This document shows, piece after piece, positions 17,062 through 24,463 of a DNA stretch of 38,125 nt (within the stretch, counting starts at the first letter, position 1; the number at the start of each line of letters is the position of its first letter). This DNA comes from Acetofilamentum sp. (lineage in GTDB: Bacteria; Bacteroidota; Bacteroidia; Bacteroidales; DYOH01). Under the pieces are notes generated by a model. That model was not told the origin of the DNA and made no database searches. It was given only the letters and a program-made list of their open reading frames with translations. Both the position numbers and the translations under genes were made by a program. Location of the stretch: the NCBI GenBank assembly GCA_020720625.1, contig DYOH01000032.1:1-38125 (forward strand), read 5' to 3'.

Positions 17062-17204
17062 TTGGTAATTAGTGGCAACTAAGTGATTAATTATATTCAA
17101 ATTATAATACTTGCACATTAAAGCAAAATTGATTATTTTTAGTGAAATAATTAAGAAAATCTGTTATATTGTTGTTTAAATTATCTTCTTTAAACCATAT
17201 TCCG

Positions 17205-17870
17205 ATGAAGAACAAATTGCCTAGTTTACTGCTGCTTATATTTGTGGTGATTAGCTACATGCATTGTGGGCCTGATGTATTTTTCACCCATCCACAGCCG
17301 GAACATCGAAGAAATATGGCCACAATTCCCGATCAATTTTTGGGAAAGTTTCGCAGCACTGAAGACAGTTCTATATTTCAGATTCAAAATAATACCATTA
17401 TCCGTGTATGGTCTGAGTTGGCGAAGGTTTCGCGCGAAGAGATTAGCAAAGAACTTGATACTCAGATAACCGAGAGCTTCATTTTGTATACCGATTCCAA
17501 CATGGTTTTCGATATACAGGTTATTGGCGATTCTGCCTTGGTAACCGCCACCCAAACAGATACCATTTTTATGCTGCAAAACGAAAACTTATTACGAAAA
17601 TTTAATGGTTATTTCTTTCTAAATCAATATATTGAAAAAAATAAATGGAGAGTAATGCTTATGCGTCTAAACAATGATACACTAGAATTTTGCCATGCTG
17701 TACAATCGTCGGTAATAGATTCTATTCGTAATTTTGTAGAGGTAGAAGAAACCCAAGACACAATTTCGGGCAAAATTGAATATTATACCCTGCACGCCGA
17801 CAACAAACAATTAAAAGCCATCATGAAAAAATACCTGATGCCGGAAAAATATATCAAACTAAATGAATAA
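17205..17870 (+). CDS. Small putative lipoprotein
   Basis: This 221-aa protein begins with a hydrophobic signal (MKNKLPSLLLLIFVVISYMHCG) in which C21 could be lipidated; the lipobox (YMHC) is imperfect. The mature part is a soluble beta-rich protein with no recognised domain. The ATG at 17205 is chosen over an in-frame TTG at 17169 because the hydrophobic segment follows it directly. Its composition resembles the chromosomal genes rather than the island. It converges with the receiver/ATPase gene on the opposite strand. Confidence 0.65.
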   Translation: MKNKLPSLLLLIFVVISYMHCGPDVFFTHPQPEHRRNMATIPDQFLGKFRSTEDSSIFQIQNNTIIRVWSELAKVSREEISKELDTQITESFILYTDSNMVFDIQVIGDSALVTATQTDTIFMLQNENLLRKFNGYFFLNQYIEKNKWRVMLMRLNNDTLEFCHAVQSSVIDSIRNFVEVEETQDTISGKIEYYTLHADNKQLKAIMKKYLMPEKYIKLNE

Positions 17871-17949
17871 TATCATTAGTCCGGAAACAAAATTCTGTAC
17901 ATGCCAAGTAATACCTTAAACCACTATTAATAAGTACAATAGCTTAAAC

Positions 17950-17977
17950 ATAGCGAAGGCAATTTAGTCTTCGCTAT
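17950..17977. terminator. Hairpin between convergent genes
   Basis: A perfect 9-bp inverted repeat ATAGCGAAG (17950-17958) / CTTCGCTAT (17969-17977) surrounds a 10-nt loop holding the stop codon of the minus-strand gene. Neither side has a real T-run, so this may be a weak terminator or only an mRNA 3' stabiliser. Confidence 0.4.
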
Positions 17978-18866
17978 CGATAGTTCGATTTACCAATTTT
18001 TTAATCCGCACCTGATTACCTTTTCCGAAATACTCAATCTCGTCGAATAAGAATTTACAGATAAAAATACCGCGACCGTTCAGATCGAAAAGGCGTTCCT
18101 GTTCGATATCCATTTGCAAAGATTTCCAGTCGAAACCGACCCCTTCGTCTTCGATAATCCAGGTACACATATTTCTGGTCATTTCAAACTGCACCCTCAC
18201 TTTTCGAGCAGCCATTTTCGAATTTGCCAGCCTATCTTCGTAAAGTTGTTCAAGTTTTCCGGCTTTTAAAGCTTCCGATTTCTCCTGAAAACTAATTTCG
18301 AGATTGCCGTGTTCAATAGCGTTTGTAAGTAACTCCACCAAACCTAGTTCAATGCTAATTTTATCGTCGCTGGAAAACAAATTTCCGGTTTCGTTAATCA
18401 GATAGTCAACTACTTTGGGCACCATTTCGGTATGTGTAGGAAACTCAATAATAAACTCACGGTGGAGCAAATTACCCGGCACCCTGGCCACAATAGCCCT
18501 TCGATTTTTAATGATGGCATCGTATTTCTGAAGCAATTCTATAAGATCGCTTTGGCGCACAGGTTTTTTAATATAATTATTGGCACCTAAATGAAAAGCC
18601 TTTACTGCATAATCTTCAGTACTAAAGGCTGTTATCATAATAAAGATGGAATTTGATTTTTTGCCCCTTACGGCTTCCAAAAGCTCAAGTCCATCCATGA
18701 TGGGCATTTGAATATCACATAAAACTAAATCCGGTTTAAATTCCGAGAAAAACTCGAGTCCTTCCCGTCCATTTTCTGCAGCTCTATATTCATGTCCTTC
18801 TATTTCGATGGCATTTTTCAAATATTCTCTCGAAGCTAAATCATCTTCAACTATGAGTATTTTCAT
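17964..18866 (-). CDS. Receiver domain fused to anti-sigma-type ATPase (RsbW/SpoIIAB-like)
   Basis: This 300-aa cytosolic signalling protein has a complete receiver at residues 1-120: D8, D9, D51 (CDIQMP), T79 and K101-P. After a linker comes a GHKL ATPase (about 140-295) of the serine-kinase/anti-sigma type. Its motifs are the N-box ELLTNAIEHGN (N182), the G1 box IIEDEGVGFD (D240) and the G2 box NGRGIFI. There is no H-box, so it is not a histidine kinase. It probably acts as a phosphorylation-controlled switch towards a sigma factor, an anti-anti-sigma protein or another partner not encoded here. A TATCTTTG promoter box lies upstream (18894-18901, minus strand). The M23 gene lies upstream on the same strand, 68 nt away. 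Confidence 0.85.
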   Translation of the reverse strand: MKILIVEDDLASREYLKNAIEIEGHEYRAAENGREGLEFFSEFKPDLVLCDIQMPIMDGLELLEAVRGKKSNSIFIMITAFSTEDYAVKAFHLGANNYIKKPVRQSDLIELLQKYDAIIKNRRAIVARVPGNLLHREFIIEFPTHTEMVPKVVDYLINETGNLFSSDDKISIELGLVELLTNAIEHGNLEISFQEKSEALKAGKLEQLYEDRLANSKMAARKVRVQFEMTRNMCTWIIEDEGVGFDWKSLQMDIEQERLFDLNGRGIFICKFLFDEIEYFGKGNQVRIKKLVNRTIDSED

Positions 18867-18893
18867 TTAATTATTTATTACGATGCTTAAATA

Positions 18894-18901
18894 CAAAGAT
18901 A
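18894..18901 (-). promoter_or_regulatory. -7 box for the receiver/ATPase gene
   Basis: On the minus strand TATCTTTG matches TAnnTTTG and lies about 27 nt before the ATG at 18866. No clear TTG element is seen at the expected distance. Confidence 0.4.
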
Positions 18902-18934
18902 CTAAATTTGTTTGGCTAAATTATAAAAAAAATC

Positions 18935-20608
18935 TTAATAAATTTTTACTGTTTCGCCTGCTATATTATTAAGTCGGTCAAAAACCACCATTTTCAGGCT
19001 TTGAGCGCTTAATAAGTCATTTTTATTTAATTTTACACTGATAATACCGTTTTTTTTATCCAAATAGGCAATTTTCCACTCATCGTCGAGATAAGCCGCA
19101 TACTCTTTTATGTAAGTCTTTCTGTCTTTGGCTCTAAACCTAAACTCAATGTCGTTTAAACCTTCGATTTTGCCTACATAGCTCAATTCAGGGGCTTCGT
19201 TATCAATTTCTACATAAAACACGCCAAATTCAGCGCTTTGAGCTTCAAGAAAATTGTCGTAAATATTTCCAAAAATGGCGGTTTTCTTACCATCCGGTTG
19301 CAGCAACTGCACAAAAGCTTTTTTTTGCCACTCCTGCGGCATATTCTTTAGCAAGAAACGCATCAAAACAGGCATTTTAAGCGGAATAGTTCTTTTTCCT
19401 ATACTAAAAGTTTCCGACCATGCACTGTATGACTGCGATAATTTTTCGAAAACTATTTGCTCATCAAAAAAAAGCGAATAGGATGGTAATTCTGCATAAA
19501 AATCGCCCGAATGGTAGCGCAAAGGCCTTTGAAACGAAAAAAAATCTCCAGTGGAAAAGGTTTTTTTAATGGCTCTGAATTTAAACTCAAGCACTGTTTT
19601 ATTACCGGAAAAATCTTCGAGAAATATTTCCACCAAATGCAAGTTATCATCAGCTATACTTATAAGCCCCCTGTTTTGTTGATATTGATAAACAAATAAA
19701 TCGTTATTGGGCGATTGATAAAAGGAATAGAACTTTTGATGATGATTTACAAACATTTCGTAATCCAAAAAAGCATTAATCCCTCTGGAGTTGAGAAAAG
19801 AAACACTATCGAAAGCAATTTCTGAATGCAATTTTTTATCAACAAAAAGTTTTAAACGATAAATTCCAAAAACATTCGGACTATTTGCCATTCTGTCGAG
19901 AGCAGCAACTGCAATACTAAAATGCTTATTTACAATAACAACATCTGTTTTTGGCTGATAAGTGCCATTTTTTGTTAGATAAAGCGGAACAAAGCTTTTT
20001 TGTTGAGGCGCATTATTACTTGCCTCTTCAGAAAATTCGTAAATAATCAACTGACTGGCCGTTGGTGCAATATTATCCAAAATTTGCGGATAAAATTGGA
20101 GTGCATTTAATGGATGCTCAGTTTGTGTATTCCTGATTTCGAAATGCAGATGCGGGCCATCACTTCGTCCGCTGTTGCCACTAAATCCAATAATCTCACC
20201 CTTTTCAATTTCAAAAAAGCCAGGCATCAAATACAATTCCGGTTCATTTTGTTTTAAAGCCAATTGCTTTTGTCTAATAAACTGCTCAATTTTGGGACTA
20301 AATTTTTCCAAATGAGCGTATACAGAGGTATGTCTGGTTGGATGATTAATATACACCACCTTGCCATATCCATCAGACGAAATTTTAATTCTAGCTACGA
20401 AACCGCTCTCAATCGAACGCAATGCATAGCCGGTTTTGCCGAAGGTTTTAAAATCCAAACCGGCGTGAAAATGATTTTTTCGCAATTCGCCGAAATTACT
20501 CGACAAAACAAAGCGAATATCCACCGGAAGCAAATACTCATAATCATTAGCCTTAGTATGACTTTGTAAAATTAATATAAGAAACAACAAGGATAGTAAA
20601 ATTTTCAT
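18935..20608 (-). CDS. M23 family metallopeptidase (LytM/NlpD-like)
   Basis: This 557-aa exported protein begins with a signal peptide (MKILLSLLFLILILQSHTKA). It is followed almost at once by an M23 domain that would cut peptidoglycan cross-bridges. Zinc and catalytic residues are in place: HAGLD (H48, D52), YAHL (H99) and HLHF (H153, H155). EKGEIIGFSGNSGRSDGPHLHFEIR is a classic M23 stretch, interrupted here by a moderately long insert (about 104-135). The remaining 390 residues look beta-rich and are unassigned, perhaps Ig-like or substrate-binding. It is probably a periplasmic hydrolase or a regulator of one. It is divergent from the zapB-zapA-rny cluster. Confidence 0.88.
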   Translation of the reverse strand: MKILLSLLFLILILQSHTKANDYEYLLPVDIRFVLSSNFGELRKNHFHAGLDFKTFGKTGYALRSIESGFVARIKISSDGYGKVVYINHPTRHTSVYAHLEKFSPKIEQFIRQKQLALKQNEPELYLMPGFFEIEKGEIIGFSGNSGRSDGPHLHFEIRNTQTEHPLNALQFYPQILDNIAPTASQLIIYEFSEEASNNAPQQKSFVPLYLTKNGTYQPKTDVVIVNKHFSIAVAALDRMANSPNVFGIYRLKLFVDKKLHSEIAFDSVSFLNSRGINAFLDYEMFVNHHQKFYSFYQSPNNDLFVYQYQQNRGLISIADDNLHLVEIFLEDFSGNKTVLEFKFRAIKKTFSTGDFFSFQRPLRYHSGDFYAELPSYSLFFDEQIVFEKLSQSYSAWSETFSIGKRTIPLKMPVLMRFLLKNMPQEWQKKAFVQLLQPDGKKTAIFGNIYDNFLEAQSAEFGVFYVEIDNEAPELSYVGKIEGLNDIEFRFRAKDRKTYIKEYAAYLDDEWKIAYLDKKNGIISVKLNKNDLLSAQSLKMVVFDRLNNIAGETVKIY

Positions 20609-20757
20609 AACAAATTAATGTTGCGCAAAAATGGGAATTTAAATAAGATTAAGAAAATAAATACGGAAATTGAAGCGAAAAAAAACGTAAAAATGTTGAA
20701 TTTTGTTAAGAAGTTTAAAATTGTATACCCAAAACTCCACAAAACAAAATAAATTAA

Positions 20758-20911
20758 TACCTTTGAATCTTATTTTTATTTAATCTAAATGAATATACAA
20801 AAATACCATAAGCATTGTTGTTGGCAAATTAAGAGGGATTTGAAGTAACAGAGATAATTTCAAAAAAATTAGTTTAAAGCCCTTACAACCTGTATTGGGC
20901 TGTTTTTTTTT
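20758..20911 (+). ncRNA. Candidate orphan small transcript with mini-ORF and terminator
   Basis: In the 578-bp gap between the divergent M23 and zapB-like genes there is a -7 box TACCTTTG (20758-20765). About 110 nt later comes a terminator hairpin AAAGCCC (20876-20882) / GGGCTGT (20897-20903) followed by a T-tract to 20911. The implied transcript of about 140 nt contains a 19-codon frame at 20789-20848 (MNIQKYHKHCCWQIKRDLK). It could be a small RNA, a microprotein gene or a leader with attenuator. No gene follows for 275 nt. The rest of the gap shows nothing I recognise except the zapB promoter region. Confidence 0.45.
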
Positions 20912-21122
20912 ACACATAAAGCACAAGAAAGATACCTTTCGATAGAAAATTTCATAGGATAAATATCGGCAAAAAAACAATCAAGCAATCAAAGTTGAAA
21001 ACCGATACATAAAAAAAATTCAGAATAAAAAGCGCAACTATAAATAATTAATTAAAAACCAAGAACATAATAGCCATCAATTAAAATATCCTAATAAATA
21101 AAGAAATTTTAGAAAAAAAGTT

Positions 21123-21166
21123 TAACTTTGCTAGCTAAAATAAAGAAATAATTGCTAACTTAGCAA
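21123..21166 (+). promoter_or_regulatory. Promoter region and palindrome before the zapB-like gene
   Basis: TAACTTTG (21123-21130) matches the -7 consensus and lies 56 nt before the ATG at 21187. A 7-bp palindrome TTGCTAA-C-TTAGCAA (21152-21166) follows, inside the predicted 5' leader. It could be an operator or a short mRNA hairpin. Confidence 0.45.
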
Positions 21167-21186
21167 AAGTAAACCAATAAAACTGA

Positions 21187-21477
21187 ATGGAGAGTAGTGA
21201 GCGTATAATTAAGGAATTAGCATCAAAAATTAATGAATTAAAATCACTATATATAACAGAAAAGGTTAAAGTAGATTTTTTAACGAAAGAATTAACTGAA
21301 ACTAAAAATGAGTTGTTGAAAACAAATTTGGCTAATGAAAAGCTGGAAAATGATTATAAAACACTCAAACTGGCAAAAAGTTTTGCACCCGAAAGCGAAG
21401 ATAAGCATCAGGCAAAACTAAAAATTAATCAAATTGTGCGGGAAATTGATAAGTGCATAGCACTTTTAAATAAATAG
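21187..21477 (+). CDS. Small coiled-coil protein upstream of zapA (ZapB-like)
   Basis: This 96-aa protein is almost entirely charged and helical with heptad-like Leu/Ile spacing (IIKELASKINELKSLYI; LTKELTETKNELLKTNL), so it should form a long coiled coil. Coiled-coil proteins of this size often precede zapA in Bacteroidetes and are thought to work with it at the division ring. That role is inferred from position. The gene ends 17 nt before zapA, suggesting one transcript. Confidence 0.7.
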   Translation: MESSERIIKELASKINELKSLYITEKVKVDFLTKELTETKNELLKTNLANEKLENDYKTLKLAKSFAPESEDKHQAKLKINQIVREIDKCIALLNK

Positions 21478-21494
21478 TTAAGGTTATTTTTTTC

Positions 21495-21797
21495 ATGGAA
21501 GACAATAAATTATCCATAAAATTGCAAATTGCAGAACGAACGTATCCATTATCGGTTGAAAGAACCGACGAGGAAAAGTATCGTAGGGCAGCAAAATCTA
21601 TCAACGAAATGCTAAGTACCTACAAAAAACGCTTCCCAACGCAAGATATACAAGATTTGCTAGGAATGGTTAGTTTGCATTTGGCCACCAAAAATCTGGA
21701 AAGAGAATTTGATGCCAATTTTACGGAAGTGCTTCAGGATTTGAAAGAAATGACAAACGAATTGGAAAGTTTTATAATTGAAAACAACGGTCTTTAA
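21495..21797 (+). CDS. zapA: Cell division protein ZapA
   Basis: This 100-aa protein matches ZapA in length and layout. An N-terminal beta strand pair (IKLQIAERTYPLSVERTDEEKYRRAAKSINEML) is followed by a long C-terminal helix. ZapA binds FtsZ and cross-links its filaments. The neighbours support the call: a coiled-coil gene upstream, then 6S RNA and rny downstream. This order is typical of the phylum. Confidence 0.88.
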   Translation: MEDNKLSIKLQIAERTYPLSVERTDEEKYRRAAKSINEMLSTYKKRFPTQDIQDLLGMVSLHLATKNLEREFDANFTEVLQDLKEMTNELESFIIENNGL

Positions 21798-21819
21798 AAT
21801 ATAGAGCAAGAAAGATTTT

Positions 21820-22021
21820 GCCCGCATTATTTCTATTTATTACTTGGAAACTCAACACTTTAAAAATTGAAGTCAAGCTCAAGTTACGTAGAACAGGCCT
21901 CATTCCGCTAGTCGGAATCATAATTTATTATGACAGTGGACGTTCGAAATTATTTGGCAGCTTCATAAATTACAATCTGGGGTTTTCTTCAGAGTCTGAT
22001 AGATTTAATGCGGGCTTTTTT
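21820..22021 (+). ncRNA. ssrS: 6S RNA
   Basis: Between zapA and rny a long-range 10-bp stem GCCCGCATTA (21820-21829) / TAATGCGGGC (22006-22015) closes an RNA of about 196 nt that ends in TTTTTT. An apical hairpin ATTCCG-CTAGT-CGGAAT (21902-21918) lies near the centre, with less paired stretches on both sides. Closing stem, central bubble, apical hairpin, size and zapA-adjacent position all fit 6S RNA, which binds the RNA polymerase housekeeping holoenzyme. The closing stem with its T-run doubles as a terminator, so rny must be read through or have its own promoter. Confidence 0.75.
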
Positions 22022-22044
22022 ATGAATTTTTTAAACATAATGTC

Positions 22045-23601
22045 ATGATTGAATGTATCGCAATAGGAATTGTAGCATTCGCAGGAGGTTTTTTTCTGAT
22101 GTTCTTACTCAGAAATAGCAGATTAGCGAAAAAAGCACAAAAAATTGTGGCCGAAGCAGAGGCTGAAGCCGAAATGATAAGAAAAGAGAAGATTTTGCAG
22201 GCAAAAGATAAATTTATTCAGCTTAAAGCAGAGCACGAAAAATTTATCAGCGAAAAAAACAACAAAATATTTGCTGCCGAAACCAAACTAAAACAGAGAG
22301 AAACTGGTCTTATTCAACGTAAAGACGAATTACAACGCAAAATCAAAGAAACGGAAGTGGCCAAAAAAGAAACCGACCTAATCCGTACCAATTTAAGCGA
22401 ACAATTAGAATTAATTGAACGCAAAAACGAAGAACTTGAGAAAATGCACCGTCAGCAGGTAGACCAACTTGAAAAAATGGCGGGATTATCGGCCGAGGAA
22501 GCCAAACTTCATCTTATTGAATCCATGAAAGAGGAAGCCAAGGCTGATGCTATGTCTTTTATCAATGAAATTACTGAAGAAGCTAAACTTACGGCCAACA
22601 AAGAAGCTAAACGTATTGTTATTCAAACTATTCAGCGCGTAGGAACAGAAGTGGCCGTGGAAAACAGCGTTACAGTGTTCCATATCGACAGCGACGAAAT
22701 TAAAGGTAGAATTATTGGCCGTGAGGGAAGAAACATTCGCGCACTCGAAGCTGCAACCGGTGTTGAAATTATCGTTGACGATACCCCGGAAGCTATTGTT
22801 TTATCTGCATTTGATCCTGTTCGTAGGGAAATTGCACGCTTAGCTCTCCATCAATTGGTTACCGACGGACGAATTCATCCGGCACGTATTGAGGAAGTGG
22901 TTACTAAAACACGTAAGCAAATCGAAGAAGAAATTATGGAAATCGGTAAACGTACAGTTATCGATCTCGGAATACATGGTATGCACTCCGAATTGATTCG
23001 TTTGGTGGGCAAAATGAAATACCGCTCATCTTATGGACAAAACTTGCTGCAACACTCACGCGAGGTGGCCAATTTGTGCTCTATAATGGCGGTTGAACTA
23101 GGCTTAAATGCAAAACTGGCCAAAAGAGCAGGACTATTACACGATATTGGTAAAGTTCCCGATGATCAGCCCGAATTGCCACACGCAATACTAGGTATGA
23201 AATTGGCCGAAAAATACAAGGAAAAACCCGAAATTTGTAATGCCATTGGCTCGCACCATGATGAAACTGAAATGACAACCCTTCTTGCTCCTATTGTGCA
23301 GGTTTGTGATGCTATTTCGGGCGCTCGTCCGGGTGCAAGACGCGAAGTGGCTGAGTCGTATATCAAACGATTACAAGATTTAGAAGCTTTGGCGCTATCT
23401 TATCCTGGAGTTTTACGTACTTACGCCATTCAGGCAGGTCGCGAACTTAGGGTTATTGTTGGAAGCGACAAGGTAGACGATACTTCGGCTGAAAAAATGT
23501 CGTATGAGATTGCCAAAAAAATTCAGGATGAGATGACTTATCCCGGACAGATAAAAATTACGGTAATCAGAGAAACTCGCGCTATTAGTTACGCTAAATA
23601 A
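22045..23601 (+). CDS. rny: Ribonuclease Y
   Basis: This 518-aa membrane-anchored endoribonuclease starts mRNA decay. An N-terminal membrane helix (about 3-22) is followed by a long coiled coil (25-190). A KH domain comes next (about 208-270, [27 protein letters not shown]), then an HD domain (LLHDIGK, H366-D367, with SHHDETE further on) and the conserved C-terminal [19 protein letters not shown]. Length and domain order are standard. The gene follows 6S RNA and ends at a strong terminator. Confidence 0.97.
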   Translation: MIECIAIGIVAFAGGFFLMFLLRNSRLAKKAQKIVAEAEAEAEMIRKEKILQAKDKFIQLKAEHEKFISEKNNKIFAAETKLKQRETGLIQRKDELQRKIKETEVAKKETDLIRTNLSEQLELIERKNEELEKMHRQQVDQLEKMAGLSAEEAKLHLIESMKEEAKADAMSFINEITEEAKLTANKEAKRIVIQTIQRVGTEVAVENSVTVFHIDSDEIKGRIIGREGRNIRALEAATGVEIIVDDTPEAIVLSAFDPVRREIARLALHQLVTDGRIHPARIEEVVTKTRKQIEEEIMEIGKRTVIDLGIHGMHSELIRLVGKMKYRSSYGQNLLQHSREVANLCSIMAVELGLNAKLAKRAGLLHDIGKVPDDQPELPHAILGMKLAEKYKEKPEICNAIGSHHDETEMTTLLAPIVQVCDAISGARPGARREVAESYIKRLQDLEALALSYPGVLRTYAIQAGRELRVIVGSDKVDDTSAEKMSYEIAKKIQDEMTYPGQIKITVIRETRAISYAK

Positions 23602-23631
23602 GATTCGATAAATCAAAACGAAAACGCAGGG

Positions 23632-23660
23632 AACCCGACAAATTTATGTCGGGTTTTTTT
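23632..23660 (+). terminator. Rho-independent terminator after rny
   Basis: A perfect 9-bp stem AACCCGACA (23632-23640) / TGTCGGGTT (23647-23655) with a 6-nt loop continues into a T-run ending at 23660. Confidence 0.92.
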
Positions 23661-23931
23661 GTGGCCAATTTATTGATTATTTAGCTGCATAATCCATTCG
23701 CTTTTAGCAGCTAAAACCAATCAATAAATGATAAAATATGCCGCTCCCCCAAAAAATCAACATTGGAATACTAACCTTATAACTTACATGAAATAATCAT
23801 TATAAAATATTTTGCTTAATGCAAAACACTTAATCCGGAGAATATTTTTTTGCCCCCCCCAACCCCACTCTACCGTCATTTGCATTTCTTGAGCATAATT
23901 AACAAATTTCCTAAAAAATTTAATCCAAAAT

Positions 23932-23963
23932 AAAAAGACTATAGAGTCTTTTTATTACATTTG
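23932..23963 (+). promoter_or_regulatory. Palindromic operator candidate before the Cu/Ag efflux operon
   Basis: A perfect 9-bp inverted repeat AAAAAGACT (23932-23940) / AGTCTTTTT (23945-23953) with spacer ATAG sits immediately upstream of a -7 box TACATTTG (23956-23963). It covers the place where a -33 element would be, and no TTG is found there. This suggests a metal-dependent regulator encoded elsewhere. The -7 box is only 4 nt from the ATG at 23968, so the transcript would be nearly leaderless. The remaining 23661-23931 is A+T-rich with an 8-C tract (23853-23860) and no gene. Confidence 0.5.
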
Positions 23964-23967
23964 TAGC

Positions 23968-24339
23968 ATGAAAATTGGCAATTTAAAATACATTGCAGCA
24001 CTTGCGCTTTTCTTATTATCTACAGTAGGAGTTTGGGTAAACAAGCATTACTCAAAAGGCAAGGTATTCGATGTATCTTTCTTTGTTGCCGCCGAATCTT
24101 GTTGCAGCACGCATTGCCATTGCTGCAAGGAAGAAACAATCGTTTTTCAGTTGTCTACCGAAAAAATAAGTTCATCTGCCACACAGCTCATTAAACTAAT
24201 TAGCGTAGAACTGGTTTTGCCATTCGTTTTGAGCACTGAAAACGATAATTCCATTTTGATTTTCAAAAAAGAAACAAAACCGCCGTTTTTGTTCATTTCG
24301 GACACTTCTCCGGGAGTACTTCAGGTTTTTCGTTGTTGA
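23968..24339 (+). CDS. Small Cys-rich membrane protein of the copper locus (HYC_CC_PP-like)
   Basis: This 123-aa protein has an N-terminal hydrophobic helix (about 7-24), then a cluster CCSTHCHCC (C45, C46, C50, C52, C53) able to bind Cu(I) or Ag(I). It has a PP pair in KPPFLF (105-106) and a final Cys. These features fit the HYC_CC_PP family, which precedes CusA-type pumps in Bacteroidetes. It is probably a periplasm-facing metal-binding or sensing accessory of unknown mechanism. An attenuator-like hairpin separates it from the pump gene. Confidence 0.65.
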   Translation: MKIGNLKYIAALALFLLSTVGVWVNKHYSKGKVFDVSFFVAAESCCSTHCHCCKEETIVFQLSTEKISSSATQLIKLISVELVLPFVLSTENDNSILIFKKETKPPFLFISDTSPGVLQVFRC

Positions 24340-24362
24340 TTTTTTCACAAAACAACGCATAA

Positions 24363-24390
24363 GGCTTTTTCATAAAGAGCCATGTTTTTT
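24363..24390 (+). terminator. Attenuator-like hairpin between the Cys-rich gene and cusA
   Basis: GGCTTTTT (24363-24370) pairs with AAAGAGCC (24374-24381) across a 3-nt loop with one wobble pair. ATGTTTTTTT follows. It may lower pump expression relative to the first gene. Confidence 0.5.
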
Positions 24391-24463
24391 TGTATTTTTT
24401 TTTTGTGTGTCAATAATACTCATTGGCACAAAAGATTTAGAACAACGCTAAATAAAATTATTA

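Noticed and set aside
21818-22048. Open frame of 76 codons between zapA and rny
   Set aside because: It lies over the 6S RNA candidate, whose long pairing explains the sequence better, and its product is unlike any family.
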